NCBI RefSeq assembly: GCF_003641205.1
Contig: NZ_CP032762.1
Span: forward strand, 5,290,001 to 5,354,000
Origin: Rhodococcus sp. P1Y
GTDB taxonomy: Bacteria > Actinomycetota > Actinomycetes > Mycobacteriales > Mycobacteriaceae
Direction of reading: 5' to 3'
Length of the DNA: 64,000 bases
Shown here: positions 37,277 to 45,864 of the stretch, in pieces
Layout: each line of letters starts with the position of its first letter
Position numbering within the stretch: the first letter of the stretch is position 1
Notes under the pieces: generated by a model
What the model saw: the letters and a program-made list of their open reading frames with translations, nothing else
What the model was told of the DNA's origin: nothing
The model's database searches: none
Program-made: the position numbers and the translations under genes

Positions 37277-37284
37277 ACATACGT
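37273..37284 (+). promoter_or_regulatory. Left half of a split LexA/SOS-box-like sequence
   Basis: TCGAACATACGT is the left part of TCGAACATACGTTCTA, which matches the mycobacterial SOS consensus TCGAAC(N4)GTTCGA at 11 of 12 positions. The right half-site is replaced here by insertion-element sequence (GGCG), so LexA binding is expected to be lost. Confidence 0.6.
37277..37284. repeat. Target-site duplication, left copy (ACATACGT)
   Basis: An 8-bp direct repeat that flanks the ISL3-family element, identical to the copy at 38677-38684. Eight bases is the usual duplication for ISL3. Perfect identity indicates a recent or intact insertion. Confidence 0.9.
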
Positions 37285-37307
37285 GGCGCTCCTGAGGTTT
37301 GTGTGGG
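37285..37307 (+). repeat. Left terminal inverted repeat of the IS
   Basis: GGCGCTCCTGAGG followed by TTTGTGTGGG. It pairs with the right end in 18 of 23 positions. Confidence 0.88.
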
Positions 37308-37447
37308 CGTCATTTCTGCTGTTCAGGGTGGGTTGTGTTGTTGGACGCAGTGTTCGGCGAGTTGCCGGTGAGATGAGGGACGCGCACGTGTTGGGCCTCT
37401 AGATTTCGGGGTTCCTACACCGACCTCAATCCGGAGGACCGCTACAC

Positions 37448-38668
37448 GTGCGCGTCAGTACTGCATTTAACCGTCTGCTTCAGATTCCCGGTGCATCGGT
37501 GTCGGATGTGTCGATCACAGACTCTTTGGTCGAGGTCACGCTCAGGCTTACCGCGCGCCGTGTGAAGTGCCCGTGTGGCTATTCGAGCACCGCGGCTTAC
37601 GATCGCGAACCTCGTCGCTGGCGGCATCTCGATTTCGGCCGGCACAAGGTGTGGCTGGTCTACTCGATCCGACGGATCGAGTGCCCGACCTGCGGTGTTC
37701 GTACCGAGGACATCCCGTGGGCGCGGCCACGAGCGCGGCATTCACGAGACTTCGAAGACACCGTGTTGTGGCTGGTCACTCGCACCGACAGGACCTCGGT
37801 ATCGACGTTGATGCGCTGCGCGTGGCGAACGGTGACCTCCATCGTCACACGCGCGGTCGATGCGTTGATCGACTCGCGTCGCCTCGATCGGCTCTATCGG
37901 ATCGGTGTCGACGAAATCTGTTATCGGCATCCGCACAAGTACCTCACGATCGTGGGTGATCACGACACCGGCAAGGTCATCTATATCTCCGAGGGCCGCG
38001 GTCGGGACTCGTTTTCGGAGTTCTTCGAACAACAGTCCGCGCAGGAGCGAGAGGAGGTGCAGGTGGTGTCGATGGACGGGTCGCCGGCGTTCCGTGCGGC
38101 CGCCGAACATCACGTCCCGCAGGCTCGTCAGTGCATGGATCCCTTTCATGTCATGCAATGGGTCAATCGAGCGTTGGACCGGGTGTTCTCCGATGCCGCG
38201 TCGATTCGTCGCACGCTGACCATGCAGGCACCGGAGTGGCGCAAGGCTCGAACAGCGTTGCGGCTCGGTAAGAATCGGCTCACCAAGACCCATAAGTCGC
38301 TATTGCGGACGGTGACTGCAGCTGACACCGAAGTCGGGACGGCGTGGCGTCTGAAGGAACAGTTCCGGGATCTCTACCGGAAAGTCGCGCCGTCGAACGC
38401 TGCACGGTATTTGAGGCGTTGGATCGAAGAAGCGAAGTCCTGCGGCATCAGTGCGTTCGTTCAACTCGCCCGGATGATCGACAAGAAGTCCGAGGCGATC
38501 TGCGCAGCAATCGAATTGGGTGTCTCCAACGCTCTCATCGAGGGAATCAACTCCAAGATCAGACTGATCAACGCCCGCGGCTACGGCCACCACTCTGCCG
38601 CATCGCTGAAAGCAATGATCTACCTCAACCTCGGCGGAATCGAGGTCAAACTACCCACACAAAGGTAA
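37448..38668 (+). CDS. ISL3-family transposase
   Basis: A 406-residue transposase starting with GTG at 37448, preceded by GGAGG at a good distance. The N-terminal zinc-finger region has CPCGYSSTAAYD and CPTCGVRTEDIPW, then an HTH region (TSVSTLMRCAWRTVTSIVTR). The DDE domain shows IGVDEICYRHPHKYLTIVGD (first Asp), VSMDGSPAFRAAAEHHVP with the next Asp, FHVMQWVNRALD, and the final ALIEGINSKIRLINARGYGHH (Glu). All expected catalytic residues are in place and the frame is uninterrupted, so it is probably active. Confidence 0.95.
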   Translation: MRVSTAFNRLLQIPGASVSDVSITDSLVEVTLRLTARRVKCPCGYSSTAAYDREPRRWRHLDFGRHKVWLVYSIRRIECPTCGVRTEDIPWARPRARHSRDFEDTVLWLVTRTDRTSVSTLMRCAWRTVTSIVTRAVDALIDSRRLDRLYRIGVDEICYRHPHKYLTIVGDHDTGKVIYISEGRGRDSFSEFFEQQSAQEREEVQVVSMDGSPAFRAAAEHHVPQARQCMDPFHVMQWVNRALDRVFSDAASIRRTLTMQAPEWRKARTALRLGKNRLTKTHKSLLRTVTAADTEVGTAWRLKEQFRDLYRKVAPSNAARYLRRWIEEAKSCGISAFVQLARMIDKKSEAICAAIELGVSNALIEGINSKIRLINARGYGHHSAASLKAMIYLNLGGIEVKLPTQR

Positions 38669-38676
38669 GGAGGGGC
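38654..38676 (-). repeat. Right terminal inverted repeat of the IS
   Basis: Read on the minus strand: GCCCCTCCTTACC then TTTGTGTGGG. It begins just inside the transposase 3' end and finishes directly before the target duplication. Confidence 0.88.
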
Positions 38677-38684
38677 ACATACGT
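38677..38684. repeat. Target-site duplication, right copy (ACATACGT)
   Basis: Identical to the left copy at 37277-37284. It is also the centre of the SOS-like box. Confidence 0.9.
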
Positions 38685-38692
38685 TCTAATAC
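38677..38692 (+). promoter_or_regulatory. Right half of the split SOS box and -10 of the HNH gene
   Basis: ACATACGTTCTA contains the intact right half-site GTTCTA, but the left half-site is now IS sequence (GGGC). TAATAC at 38687-38692 is a likely -10 for the HNH gene; the original -35 region remained on the far side of the element. Confidence 0.55.
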
Positions 38693-38721
38693 TGGTTCGA
38701 GACGATTGCCGGGGGGCAACG

Positions 38722-40896
38722 ATGACGGGAAGTCTCGCAGGCGCATTCGCCGCTTACACAGGGCCGCAGAAGAAGCCCGTCATCGACCGATCCCTCCTGA
38801 ACGAAGTCGGGGACGTCTCGGTCATCGAAAACCGAGCCTGCGCCCGTAAAGTCGCACTCGCAGCGGCTATCTGGGACTCCTGCATCCACCAGACGGTTCA
38901 AGTCGGCGAACACATCACCGACGCCGGAAACTACGCATCCTCCGAAATCGCCGCAGCCCTGGGCTGCTCCAAAACAGTCGCAGACACCTACTCCGAAATC
39001 GGAATGGACCTTCGCTTACGATTGCCCGCCATCAAAACAGCATTCGAAGCCGGGGAACTCGACCTTGCCCGCGTACGCGCCATCTACCGCATCACCAACC
39101 CCTACAGCACCCCAGCTGTCGAACGCACCGAAACCGAAATCCTCACCGCCGCCCTACACCTCTCCCCCGGCCCCCTCGCCACCGAAGTCGACGCCATCAT
39201 GCACCGCAGCGCACCAGACGAAGCAACCGAACTCCGCAAAGACCTCACCAGACTCACCGGCGTGCGATACCGCGACAAAGACATGATCGCCACCATCGAA
39301 GCACACCTCGAGGCAGCCGACGCCGCAGCCAGCTGGCAACTGATCAACGAAATGGCAGACACCATCTGCCCCCGAGACCCCCGCACCCGCGGACAACGCC
39401 GCGCCGCCGCCTACACCGCCCTCATGCGACGCGAAAGCTACGTCGCCTGCACCTGCGAACCCGACGACGATCACCCCTGCACCGCGAACCCCGAACTCCC
39501 CGACCGCAGAACCCCACTCACCAACATCACTATCGACATCAACACCCTCCTCGGACTCGCAGACCTCCCCGCCTACCTCGCCGGACACGGTCACATCGAC
39601 GCCGACTACGCCCGCCAGCTCGCGGAGAACAGTGACCTCCAAATCATCCTCACCGAGGTACTCGACCTCGCCCGAAACCTCGGACTCGTCACCGACAACG
39701 AGGGTCAGGACACCGACAACAAGGACAGCGACACCGAAGACACGGGCCAGGACACCGAAGACGAGAACGACGGCGACGGCGACGGCGGCGACGACGACAC
39801 AGGCGACGACACAGACGCAGACGCAGAGGACGAGGATGACCGCGAACCAACTGATGACGTCGATCTCGGGTCTGCGAGGAAGACCTACCCCACGACACAC
39901 CTGACGTTCCATCCACTCGGACGCGGACGGAGACGCCGAGGAATGGCACTGCCGAGGCCTCAGCTCTCGCACACACGCACGAGAACCGACGCTACTTCCG
40001 GACCGCACGAAGGTCGCTACACCCTCATCGCCGCACTGGAGAAATCAATCGCCGCCAACCCAGGGCTAGCCGTCGCGCTGTATCCCGACGGCCACGGCGG
40101 ACACATCGAACCACCCGACAGCGCACTCCGATATCGCCCAACCACCGCACTCGCCGACTGCGTCCGCCAACGAGACCGCACCTGCCGCCACCCCGGCTGC
40201 GACGTCCCCGCAGCCGGCTGCGAAATCGACCACGTCATCCCCTATAACCACCGCAACCCCGCACGAGGCGGCTGGACCATCCTCACCAACCTCCACTGCC
40301 TCTGCAAATACCACCACGCACTCAAAACAATGGGCGCATGGACACCGACCATGCTCGCCGGCGCGGTGAACTACTGGGAATCCAGCTCAGGCACGACAGC
40401 AATCACACTGCCGGGAAGCGCCATCGGAACAACGGACTGCGCGGAACAGCCCCTGATTCCCCACATTCCTCGCAAACGTAGACCGAAATGCGAAACCGTG
40501 CCGGAGACCGCAGTGGAAGCAGCCGTTGCCACGGGGTCGACTGCTCCAGCCGGATCCGGATCAGGTTCTGTGGCGGCCGGATCAGGTTCTACGCCAGCCG
40601 AATCAGGCTCTGCGCTCGGTCAATCCGCCGTGGATACTGCGAAGCGAACCGATCCACGCACACGGAACCGGCGGAGCTCTACTCGCAAATCGGCCCATGC
40701 CGCAGGATCAGGATCAGACGCAGAATCAGGGGCAGAGGCAGGCTCAGGGGCAGGGGCCGCCGGCAGCAACGTTCGCTCGAAGCGACCTCGGATTCATCTC
40801 GAACCGATTGTCGGGTGCAACGAATCGATGGGAACGGCCGTGGGTCTGATTGTCGGTACTGCGATCAGCGCACACCGAGGAGGTGCACCGTTCTGA
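38722..40896 (+). CDS. DUF222 / HNH endonuclease protein (13E12 repeat family)
   Basis: A 724-residue protein starting MTGSLAGAFAAYTGPQKKPV. Residues of about 30-320 are the DUF222 domain (ALGCSKTVADTYSEIGMDL, AGELDLARVRAIYRI). A strongly acidic Asp/Glu/Thr linker follows near 335-375. The HNH nuclease domain is CRHPGCDVPAAGCEIDHVIP with NLHCLCKYHHALK, including the His, Asn and zinc cysteines. A Gly/Ser/Ala repetitive tail near 600-700 (AGSGSGSVAAGSGS) is unusual. Related 13E12 genes in mycobacteria are known LexA-regulated genes. Here the SOS-like box is cut by the upstream IS. The nuclease target is unknown. Confidence 0.88.
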   Translation: MTGSLAGAFAAYTGPQKKPVIDRSLLNEVGDVSVIENRACARKVALAAAIWDSCIHQTVQVGEHITDAGNYASSEIAAALGCSKTVADTYSEIGMDLRLRLPAIKTAFEAGELDLARVRAIYRITNPYSTPAVERTETEILTAALHLSPGPLATEVDAIMHRSAPDEATELRKDLTRLTGVRYRDKDMIATIEAHLEAADAAASWQLINEMADTICPRDPRTRGQRRAAAYTALMRRESYVACTCEPDDDHPCTANPELPDRRTPLTNITIDINTLLGLADLPAYLAGHGHIDADYARQLAENSDLQIILTEVLDLARNLGLVTDNEGQDTDNKDSDTEDTGQDTEDENDGDGDGGDDDTGDDTDADAEDEDDREPTDDVDLGSARKTYPTTHLTFHPLGRGRRRRGMALPRPQLSHTRTRTDATSGPHEGRYTLIAALEKSIAANPGLAVALYPDGHGGHIEPPDSALRYRPTTALADCVRQRDRTCRHPGCDVPAAGCEIDHVIPYNHRNPARGGWTILTNLHCLCKYHHALKTMGAWTPTMLAGAVNYWESSSGTTAITLPGSAIGTTDCAEQPLIPHIPRKRRPKCETVPETAVEAAVATGSTAPAGSGSGSVAAGSGSTPAESGSALGQSAVDTAKRTDPRTRNRRSSTRKSAHAAGSGSDAESGAEAGSGAGAAGSNVRSKRPRIHLEPIVGCNESMGTAVGLIVGTAISAHRGGAPF

Positions 40897-40925
40897 CAAC
40901 TCAGCTGGGGACCGAAACGAGAGTC

Positions 40926-41684
40926 CTATCTCCGCCGAATCGGCGCGAACGTCGCGACTGCGTCGCGCGTCAGGAAGTCCAAGAGAAGTGCGTTGCACAA
41001 CTCCGGCTTCTCGACGAGTAGGCCGTGCGAAGTGCCAGGCACTATTGCCAACTCAGCACGCGCAGCGTTGGCGTAGAACTGAGCCGCGTGCTCGATGGTG
41101 ACCTCGTCGTCGTCCCCGATCATGACCAGCAGCCGAACACGAAGTTCACCGAGCTGCTCGGGCGTGACGAGCGGCCCGGCTCGGTGCATGTCGTCGAGCT
41201 TGGCTGTGATCACCGCATAGTGGTCGGCGCCGTCGGGCGAGATCTCGCCGTACATGTCGACGAGAAACTGCGGTGTCGCATCGTCGGGATCGGACACTCC
41301 GCCGCCCCAACCGTCGCGGTGAAACACTCCGGCGACGCAGGCGAGTCGTTCGACGAGGTCCGGTCGGCGCAAAGCCACGAGCAAAGCGACGACCGCGCCG
41401 TCACTGCATCCTGCCAACCTCGCGGGTCCACCGATCACCGTCTCGATGAACGCGACGGTGTCGGTGGCCATGTCGTCGAACGTCATCGGGCCGTCCACGT
41501 CGGGAGTCCGACCATGCCCGCGGCGCTCGGGTGTGTAGACGGTGAACTCCTGCGTCAGCGCGTCGAGAGTCGGTTCCATGGCACGCGAATCGACGCCGCC
41601 TGGATGCAGGAGAACCAACGGGTCACCGCTGCCCTTCTCGTCGTACCAGGTGTCGACCGGCCCCAACTGCACACGTTTGCTCAT
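40926..41684 (-). CDS. Alpha/beta hydrolase
   Basis: A 252-residue alpha/beta hydrolase starting MSKRVQLGPVDTWYDEKGSG. Motifs are LLHPGGVDSR (oxyanion region), LAGCSDGAVVAL with nucleophile Ser in GCSDGA, and a C-terminal histidine in PGTSHGLLVEKPE. It resembles haloalkane/epoxide-type or proline-iminopeptidase-type hydrolases, but no substrate can be assigned. It is convergent with the HNH gene, 29 bases away. Confidence 0.85.
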   Translation of the reverse strand: MSKRVQLGPVDTWYDEKGSGDPLVLLHPGGVDSRAMEPTLDALTQEFTVYTPERRGHGRTPDVDGPMTFDDMATDTVAFIETVIGGPARLAGCSDGAVVALLVALRRPDLVERLACVAGVFHRDGWGGGVSDPDDATPQFLVDMYGEISPDGADHYAVITAKLDDMHRAGPLVTPEQLGELRVRLLVMIGDDDEVTIEHAAQFYANAARAELAIVPGTSHGLLVEKPELCNALLLDFLTRDAVATFAPIRRR

Positions 41685-41724
41685 GCAACGTAAGACCGGC
41701 GCAGCAGGGGAAAGTAACCGCGGG

Positions 41725-42120
41725 CTACACGCCGTCGAGCGGCGTGGTCACGGCGATCCGACGCTTCCCGTCACCGTCGACGACGATCTGGTAGGCGTTC
41801 CTTTCCTCACCGGCGGGCGTTCCGACGTCATCCAAGTTCTCCAGAACCAGATGCCCGACCCAGATTCCGTTCGCCTCGATCTCGGTCACGATGTCCTTCG
41901 CTCGCACGCTCTGAATGCCGCGAGAACGGTAGAACTGCTGGCCCTGCGCGAAGAAGTCTCGCGTTTGCTGCGGCTCGGTGACGGCCATGCAACCGCGCGG
42001 CGATACCGCAAGCGCTGGATAGTTGTAGATGTCGGCGAGTCCGCCCAAGTCGCCGTCGGACAAATATCCGGTGTACCGGGCGAAGAATGCTTCGATGGTT
42101 TCCAATTCGGTGTATGCCAT
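41725..42120 (-). CDS. SnoaL/NTF2-like protein
   Basis: A 131-residue protein starting MAYTELETIEAFFARYTGYL. The pattern, an amphipathic helix start then LADIYNYPALAVSPRG, DFFAQGQQFYRSRG and WVGHLVLENLD, fits the NTF2-like/SnoaL cone fold. No enzyme activity can be assigned. The frame continues seven codons upstream to ATG 42141, which is also possible. It is divergent from the HTH/cyclase pair. Confidence 0.7.
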   Translation of the reverse strand: MAYTELETIEAFFARYTGYLSDGDLGGLADIYNYPALAVSPRGCMAVTEPQQTRDFFAQGQQFYRSRGIQSVRAKDIVTEIEANGIWVGHLVLENLDDVGTPAGEERNAYQIVVDGDGKRRIAVTTPLDGV

Positions 42121-42183
42121 GCCGAGCAACGTACGGCTCATTACCGCCACGCCGGTGTCGGGAATCGGACAGAATTCACAACT

Positions 42184-42573
42184 GTGCCCCGCGAGACGAG
42201 CGCCGAAAGCCGTGACAACCACCTGACGCTGCGACGCGTTGTCCGCCAGCAGCGCCTGATCGAAATTCTCGCGGACTCTCCGGTTCCGGTTCCCACCGAG
42301 GCACTCGCCGAGAAATTGCAGGTCAGCGCCAGGACCGTGGAACGAGATCGCCGACGGCTCGTCGAGTCGGGAGTTCCCATCGTGGCGGTGCCGGGGACAC
42401 ACGGCGGGAGCAGGCTCCCGCGCCACGATCGGCTGTCACCCGTCAGTCTTACCTTCGAGGAAATCGCGGCCCTGATCGCCGCACTGGTAGCGCTGGGTCC
42501 GACCGAAACAGACAGTGCTGGTTCCGCGATGCGGGCACTGGTCAGCGCACTCACCGGCGGGCCGCAGCGGTGA
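42184..42573 (+). CDS. Small HTH regulator (YafY-like without WYL domain)
   Basis: A 129-residue protein starting with GTG at 42184. It has an HTH_11 domain (RRVVRQQRLIEILADSPVPV, LQVSARTVERDRRRLVESGV) followed by PLSLTFEEIAALIAAL-like residues of the YafY family linker, and then stops. The usual WYL sensor domain is missing. Its stop overlaps the GTG of the adenylate cyclase gene by four bases, so they form one unit. It may act as a DNA-binding partner whose signal is supplied by the cyclase product. Confidence 0.72.
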   Translation: MPRETSAESRDNHLTLRRVVRQQRLIEILADSPVPVPTEALAEKLQVSARTVERDRRRLVESGVPIVAVPGTHGGSRLPRHDRLSPVSLTFEEIAALIAALVALGPTETDSAGSAMRALVSALTGGPQR

Positions 42574-44060
42574 CGCGCAAGCGGGCCAGGTCCGTAGCGG
42601 TCCGGTACGGCGTCGGGCTCCTCGTGCTGAACATCTTCGCCGCCGTTCAGGTCACGTTCGTAGTTGCTCTGTTGGCACGCTCGGAAACTGCAACGGTGAG
42701 CAGCATCCTGACCGATCCGGCATTCAGCGCGTTCCGTTGGATCGTGCCACTCGGGATCACGGCCGGAGCTGCGGCAGGCGCTCTGCTGATCGCACCGACG
42801 TTGCGGTGGGTGAGCACCGAGGCGCCGCCCACGGCCAGCCAGGCCAAGCGGGCGAAACGAATACCGTTGCATCACACAGCATCACATCTGATTCTGTGGC
42901 TCGGATTCGGGTTCGCGCTGGCGTTCCTCACCCGAGAGGCGGAGAACGACGTCACGATCCTCGTCGTCGTCGGCACGATCTTCGGTGCCGTGACCACGGC
43001 AGGGACCGGCTATCTGTTGACCGAGCGAGCATTGCGCCCCATCAGTGTCCGCGCGTCGGCAGTGCAGCCGCGCACGCGTCGTGAACTGAGCGTGCTGGCG
43101 CGGCTCGTCGTCACGTGGGTCGTATGCACGGCATTCCCCGTCTCGGCCATCACCCTCATCGTCATCGCACACTCGACCGGCCACCCCGTCGAGATTCCAG
43201 CGCCGATCGAATTACCGATCCTGATCGTCTCGGCAATCGCACTCGGCACTGGACTACGAGGGACCGTGCTCGTCGCGAGATCGGTGTCCGAACCAGTGCG
43301 CGAGGTGAGCTCGGCGATGCGGGCACTCGAGACCGGCACCGCAGACGCCCGCGTGCCCGTCTACGACTCCTCGGAAATCGGTGATCTACAGCGCGGCTTC
43401 AACAGCATGTCGGCCGGGTTGGCCGAACGGGAACGACTGCGCGACCTTTTCGGCCGCCACGTCGGGACCCAGGTAGCCTCCCGCGCGCTAGAGGAATCGG
43501 ACTTCCCACGCGGCGACGTCCAGTACGCGGCAGTGCTGTTCATCGACCTCGTCGGATCGACGACGTTCGCCGTCGACCATCCGCCCGAACGCGTCGCGGA
43601 GGTGCTCAACGAGTTTCTTGCCATCGTGGTCGACACCGTCGACGAGAACTTCGGATTCATCAACAAGTTCGAGGGTGACGCAGCGCTGGCGATCTTCGGT
43701 GCGCCGCAACCGATCGACGATGCGGCCACTGCAGCACTACGAGCAGCCCGACGGTTGCGCGTGGCATTGAGATCGCTCGACTCCATGGACTTCGGAATCG
43801 GAGTGGCCGCCGGCCAGGTGTTCGCCGGCGACATTGGTGCCACGCAGCGCTACGAGTACACGGTCATCGGCGGCCCGGTGAACTGCGCAGCGCGACTGTC
43901 GGACCTTGCGAAGAACGAGCAGTCGCGGGTGTTGGTCGCCTCCGACGTCGTGGACAGTGCGACTACCGACGAAGCAGTCCGCTGGGAAGCTCGAGACCCG
44001 GTACTGCTGAGAGGCCTCGAGAGTCCGACTTCTGTCGCGACAGTCAGTCTCGATCCCTGA
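42570..44060 (+). CDS. Membrane-bound class III adenylate cyclase with HAMP domain
   Basis: A 496-residue protein. About six membrane helices fill residues 10-235, then a HAMP linker (RSVSEPVREVSSAMRALETG) and a class III cyclase domain. The metal aspartates lie in VLFIDLVGSTT and FINKFEGDAALAIFG. The latter also holds the substrate lysine. The transition-state Asn and Arg are in GGPVNCAARL, while the adenine-selecting position is Thr in YTVIGG, as in mycobacterial class IIIb cyclases. Architecture matches Rv1318c/Rv1319c-type proteins. It starts with GTG, overlapping the HTH gene. Confidence 0.9.
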   Translation: MTRKRARSVAVRYGVGLLVLNIFAAVQVTFVVALLARSETATVSSILTDPAFSAFRWIVPLGITAGAAAGALLIAPTLRWVSTEAPPTASQAKRAKRIPLHHTASHLILWLGFGFALAFLTREAENDVTILVVVGTIFGAVTTAGTGYLLTERALRPISVRASAVQPRTRRELSVLARLVVTWVVCTAFPVSAITLIVIAHSTGHPVEIPAPIELPILIVSAIALGTGLRGTVLVARSVSEPVREVSSAMRALETGTADARVPVYDSSEIGDLQRGFNSMSAGLAERERLRDLFGRHVGTQVASRALEESDFPRGDVQYAAVLFIDLVGSTTFAVDHPPERVAEVLNEFLAIVVDTVDENFGFINKFEGDAALAIFGAPQPIDDAATAALRAARRLRVALRSLDSMDFGIGVAAGQVFAGDIGATQRYEYTVIGGPVNCAARLSDLAKNEQSRVLVASDVVDSATTDEAVRWEARDPVLLRGLESPTSVATVSLDP

Positions 44061-44068
44061 ACCGCTAG

Positions 44069-45769
44069 CTACGAAGCCTCACCGGCCGCAGCGTCGCGCT
44101 CGGCTTCGGCGTCGCGCTCGGCCTTGGCCGCTGCCAACCCGGACATCGTCCGCAACGGCACCTCCTTGACGAAGAGGACGAGGACGAACCCGAGGACCAT
44201 CAGGATCGACACCGCCAAGAACACATAGTCCATCGCGTCGGAGAATCCGATCCGGAACGGCTCGGCGAGAGCGGAATCGAGCTTCTGGATGAACGACGAG
44301 TCGACCAGGGCGCTGCCCGCGATCGAGGGATCGCGCGCGATCAGCGCATCGGCGAAGCCTGTCTCGAGTGGATCGCCGCTCGTCGACGCGGCCTGGACGG
44401 CCGATTGGAACTCCGGAGTGGCACTCGCGGTGACCAATGCGTCGGTCGTCTTCGGAGTGAGCTGAGTGAACAGCATCGACAGGAACACTGCAACCCCGAG
44501 CGTCGCACCGATCTGCCGGAAGAACGTGGCGGCGGACGTCGAGACTCCCATGTCCTTCGGCGGCATCGCGTTCTGAATGGCCAGCGTCAGCGGCTGCATC
44601 ATCGAACCGAGTCCGACGCCGAACACCGCCATCACGACCATCGTCTGCCACAGTGGAGTGTCGGCATGGACGTAGTGGAAGGTGAACATCGCAATCGCCA
44701 TCAGCGCGGTACCGACGATCGGGAAGATCTTGTAGCGGCCGGTCTTGGAGATGAGTCGTCCGGAGACGATCGAGCTGATCATCAGCGCTCCAACGAGCGG
44801 GAGGGTCTGATACCCGGCCAGTGTCGGCGACGAACCCTTGACCACCTGCAGATACTGCGGCAGCAGTGAGATACCACCGAACATCGCGGCACCCGCGATG
44901 ACACTGACCGCGATACACAACGCGAACAGCCGGTTGCGGAAGAACCGCATGGGGATCAGAGCGTCGTCACCCATCCTGATCTCGGCCAGAACGAACGCAA
45001 TGATTCCGACGACGCCGATCGCGAAGCACGCCAGTGCGCGCGGCGAACTCCAGCCCCAGACGCGGCCTTGCTCGGCGATGATGAGCAGTGGCACGAGTCC
45101 GATCGTCAGGAGCAGTGCGCCCCACCAGTCGATGCGGGCCTCGCGCCTGTTCACGGGCAGGTTCAGCACGCGCCACACCACGACGAGCGCGATGATGCCG
45201 AGCGGAACGTTGATGTAAAAGACCCACCGCCACCCGGTGATGCCGAGGATCGACGACTGCCCTGCCAGCAGTCCGCCGATGACCGGGCCGAGAACACTGG
45301 ACGTTCCGAATACGGCGAGGAAGTAGCCCTGGTACTTGGCGCGCTCACGGGGCGGAACGATGTCGCCGATGATGGCAAGCGCCATGGACATCAGCCCGCC
45401 CGCGCCGAGTCCTTGGACGGCGCGGAAGGCCGCGAGTTCGTACATCGACGTGGAGATTCCGCACAGCATCGACCCGATGACGAAGATCGAAATGGCCGTC
45501 ATGAAGAACGGTTTGCGACCGTAGAGATCGGACAGTTTGCCGTACAGCGGCGTCGAGACCGTAGAGGTGATGAGGTAGGCCGTCGTGACCCACGCGAGCA
45601 CAGAGAAGCCGTTGAGATCGTCGGCGATCGTGCGCACCGACGTCGACACGATCGTCTGATCGAGCGCCGCGAGAAACATTCCCATCATGAGTCCGGAGAG
45701 GATCGTCATGATCTCCCGGTGCGAGTATTCGCCTGAGTCGTTCTTGGTCACATCAGCTGGGGATACCAC
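44069..45769 (-). CDS. DHA2 (14-TM) MFS drug-efflux transporter
   Basis: A 566-residue transporter. It begins MVSPADVTKNDSGEYSHREI and has about 14 hydrophobic helices. The DHA2 motifs are MFLAALDQTIVSTSVRTIADDL, YGKLSDLYGRKP (motif A) and AVFGTSSVLGPVIGGLLA (motif C). The family (EmrB/QacA/Stp/LfrA-like) exports drugs by proton antiport. It is divergent from the MFS gene cluster only at a distance and has no adjacent TetR. The C-terminal charged tail (AKAERDAEAERDAAAG) is cytoplasmic. Confidence 0.9.
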   Translation of the reverse strand: MVSPADVTKNDSGEYSHREIMTILSGLMMGMFLAALDQTIVSTSVRTIADDLNGFSVLAWVTTAYLITSTVSTPLYGKLSDLYGRKPFFMTAISIFVIGSMLCGISTSMYELAAFRAVQGLGAGGLMSMALAIIGDIVPPRERAKYQGYFLAVFGTSSVLGPVIGGLLAGQSSILGITGWRWVFYINVPLGIIALVVVWRVLNLPVNRREARIDWWGALLLTIGLVPLLIIAEQGRVWGWSSPRALACFAIGVVGIIAFVLAEIRMGDDALIPMRFFRNRLFALCIAVSVIAGAAMFGGISLLPQYLQVVKGSSPTLAGYQTLPLVGALMISSIVSGRLISKTGRYKIFPIVGTALMAIAMFTFHYVHADTPLWQTMVVMAVFGVGLGSMMQPLTLAIQNAMPPKDMGVSTSAATFFRQIGATLGVAVFLSMLFTQLTPKTTDALVTASATPEFQSAVQAASTSGDPLETGFADALIARDPSIAGSALVDSSFIQKLDSALAEPFRIGFSDAMDYVFLAVSILMVLGFVLVLFVKEVPLRTMSGLAAAKAERDAEAERDAAAGEAS

Positions 45770-45864
45770 CGCTTGGTTACACCTTTACGATATGTTTGCT
45801 TGTGTCACACAACTAAAATTGGGACACCAGCATGCGCTCGCCGAGCCGATAAAGCAAAGCGGTT

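Larger units (their letters stand above)
37285..38676 (+). mobile_element. Complete ISL3-family insertion sequence
   Basis: A 1392-bp element bounded by 23-bp imperfect terminal inverted repeats (37285-37307 and 38654-38676; 18 of 23 match, with GTTTGTGTGGG/CTTTGTGTGGG ends inside). It is flanked by an exact 8-bp duplication and encodes one intact transposase. It has inserted into the centre of a palindromic SOS-like box upstream of the DUF222/HNH gene. No passenger gene is present; the 163-bp leader before the transposase has no other frame. Confidence 0.93.

Noticed and set aside
38344..38721. Upstream extension of the HNH frame into the IS
   Set aside because: Those codons belong to the transposase region in another frame. 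The frame is open only by chance of composition; ATG 38722 is the natural start.
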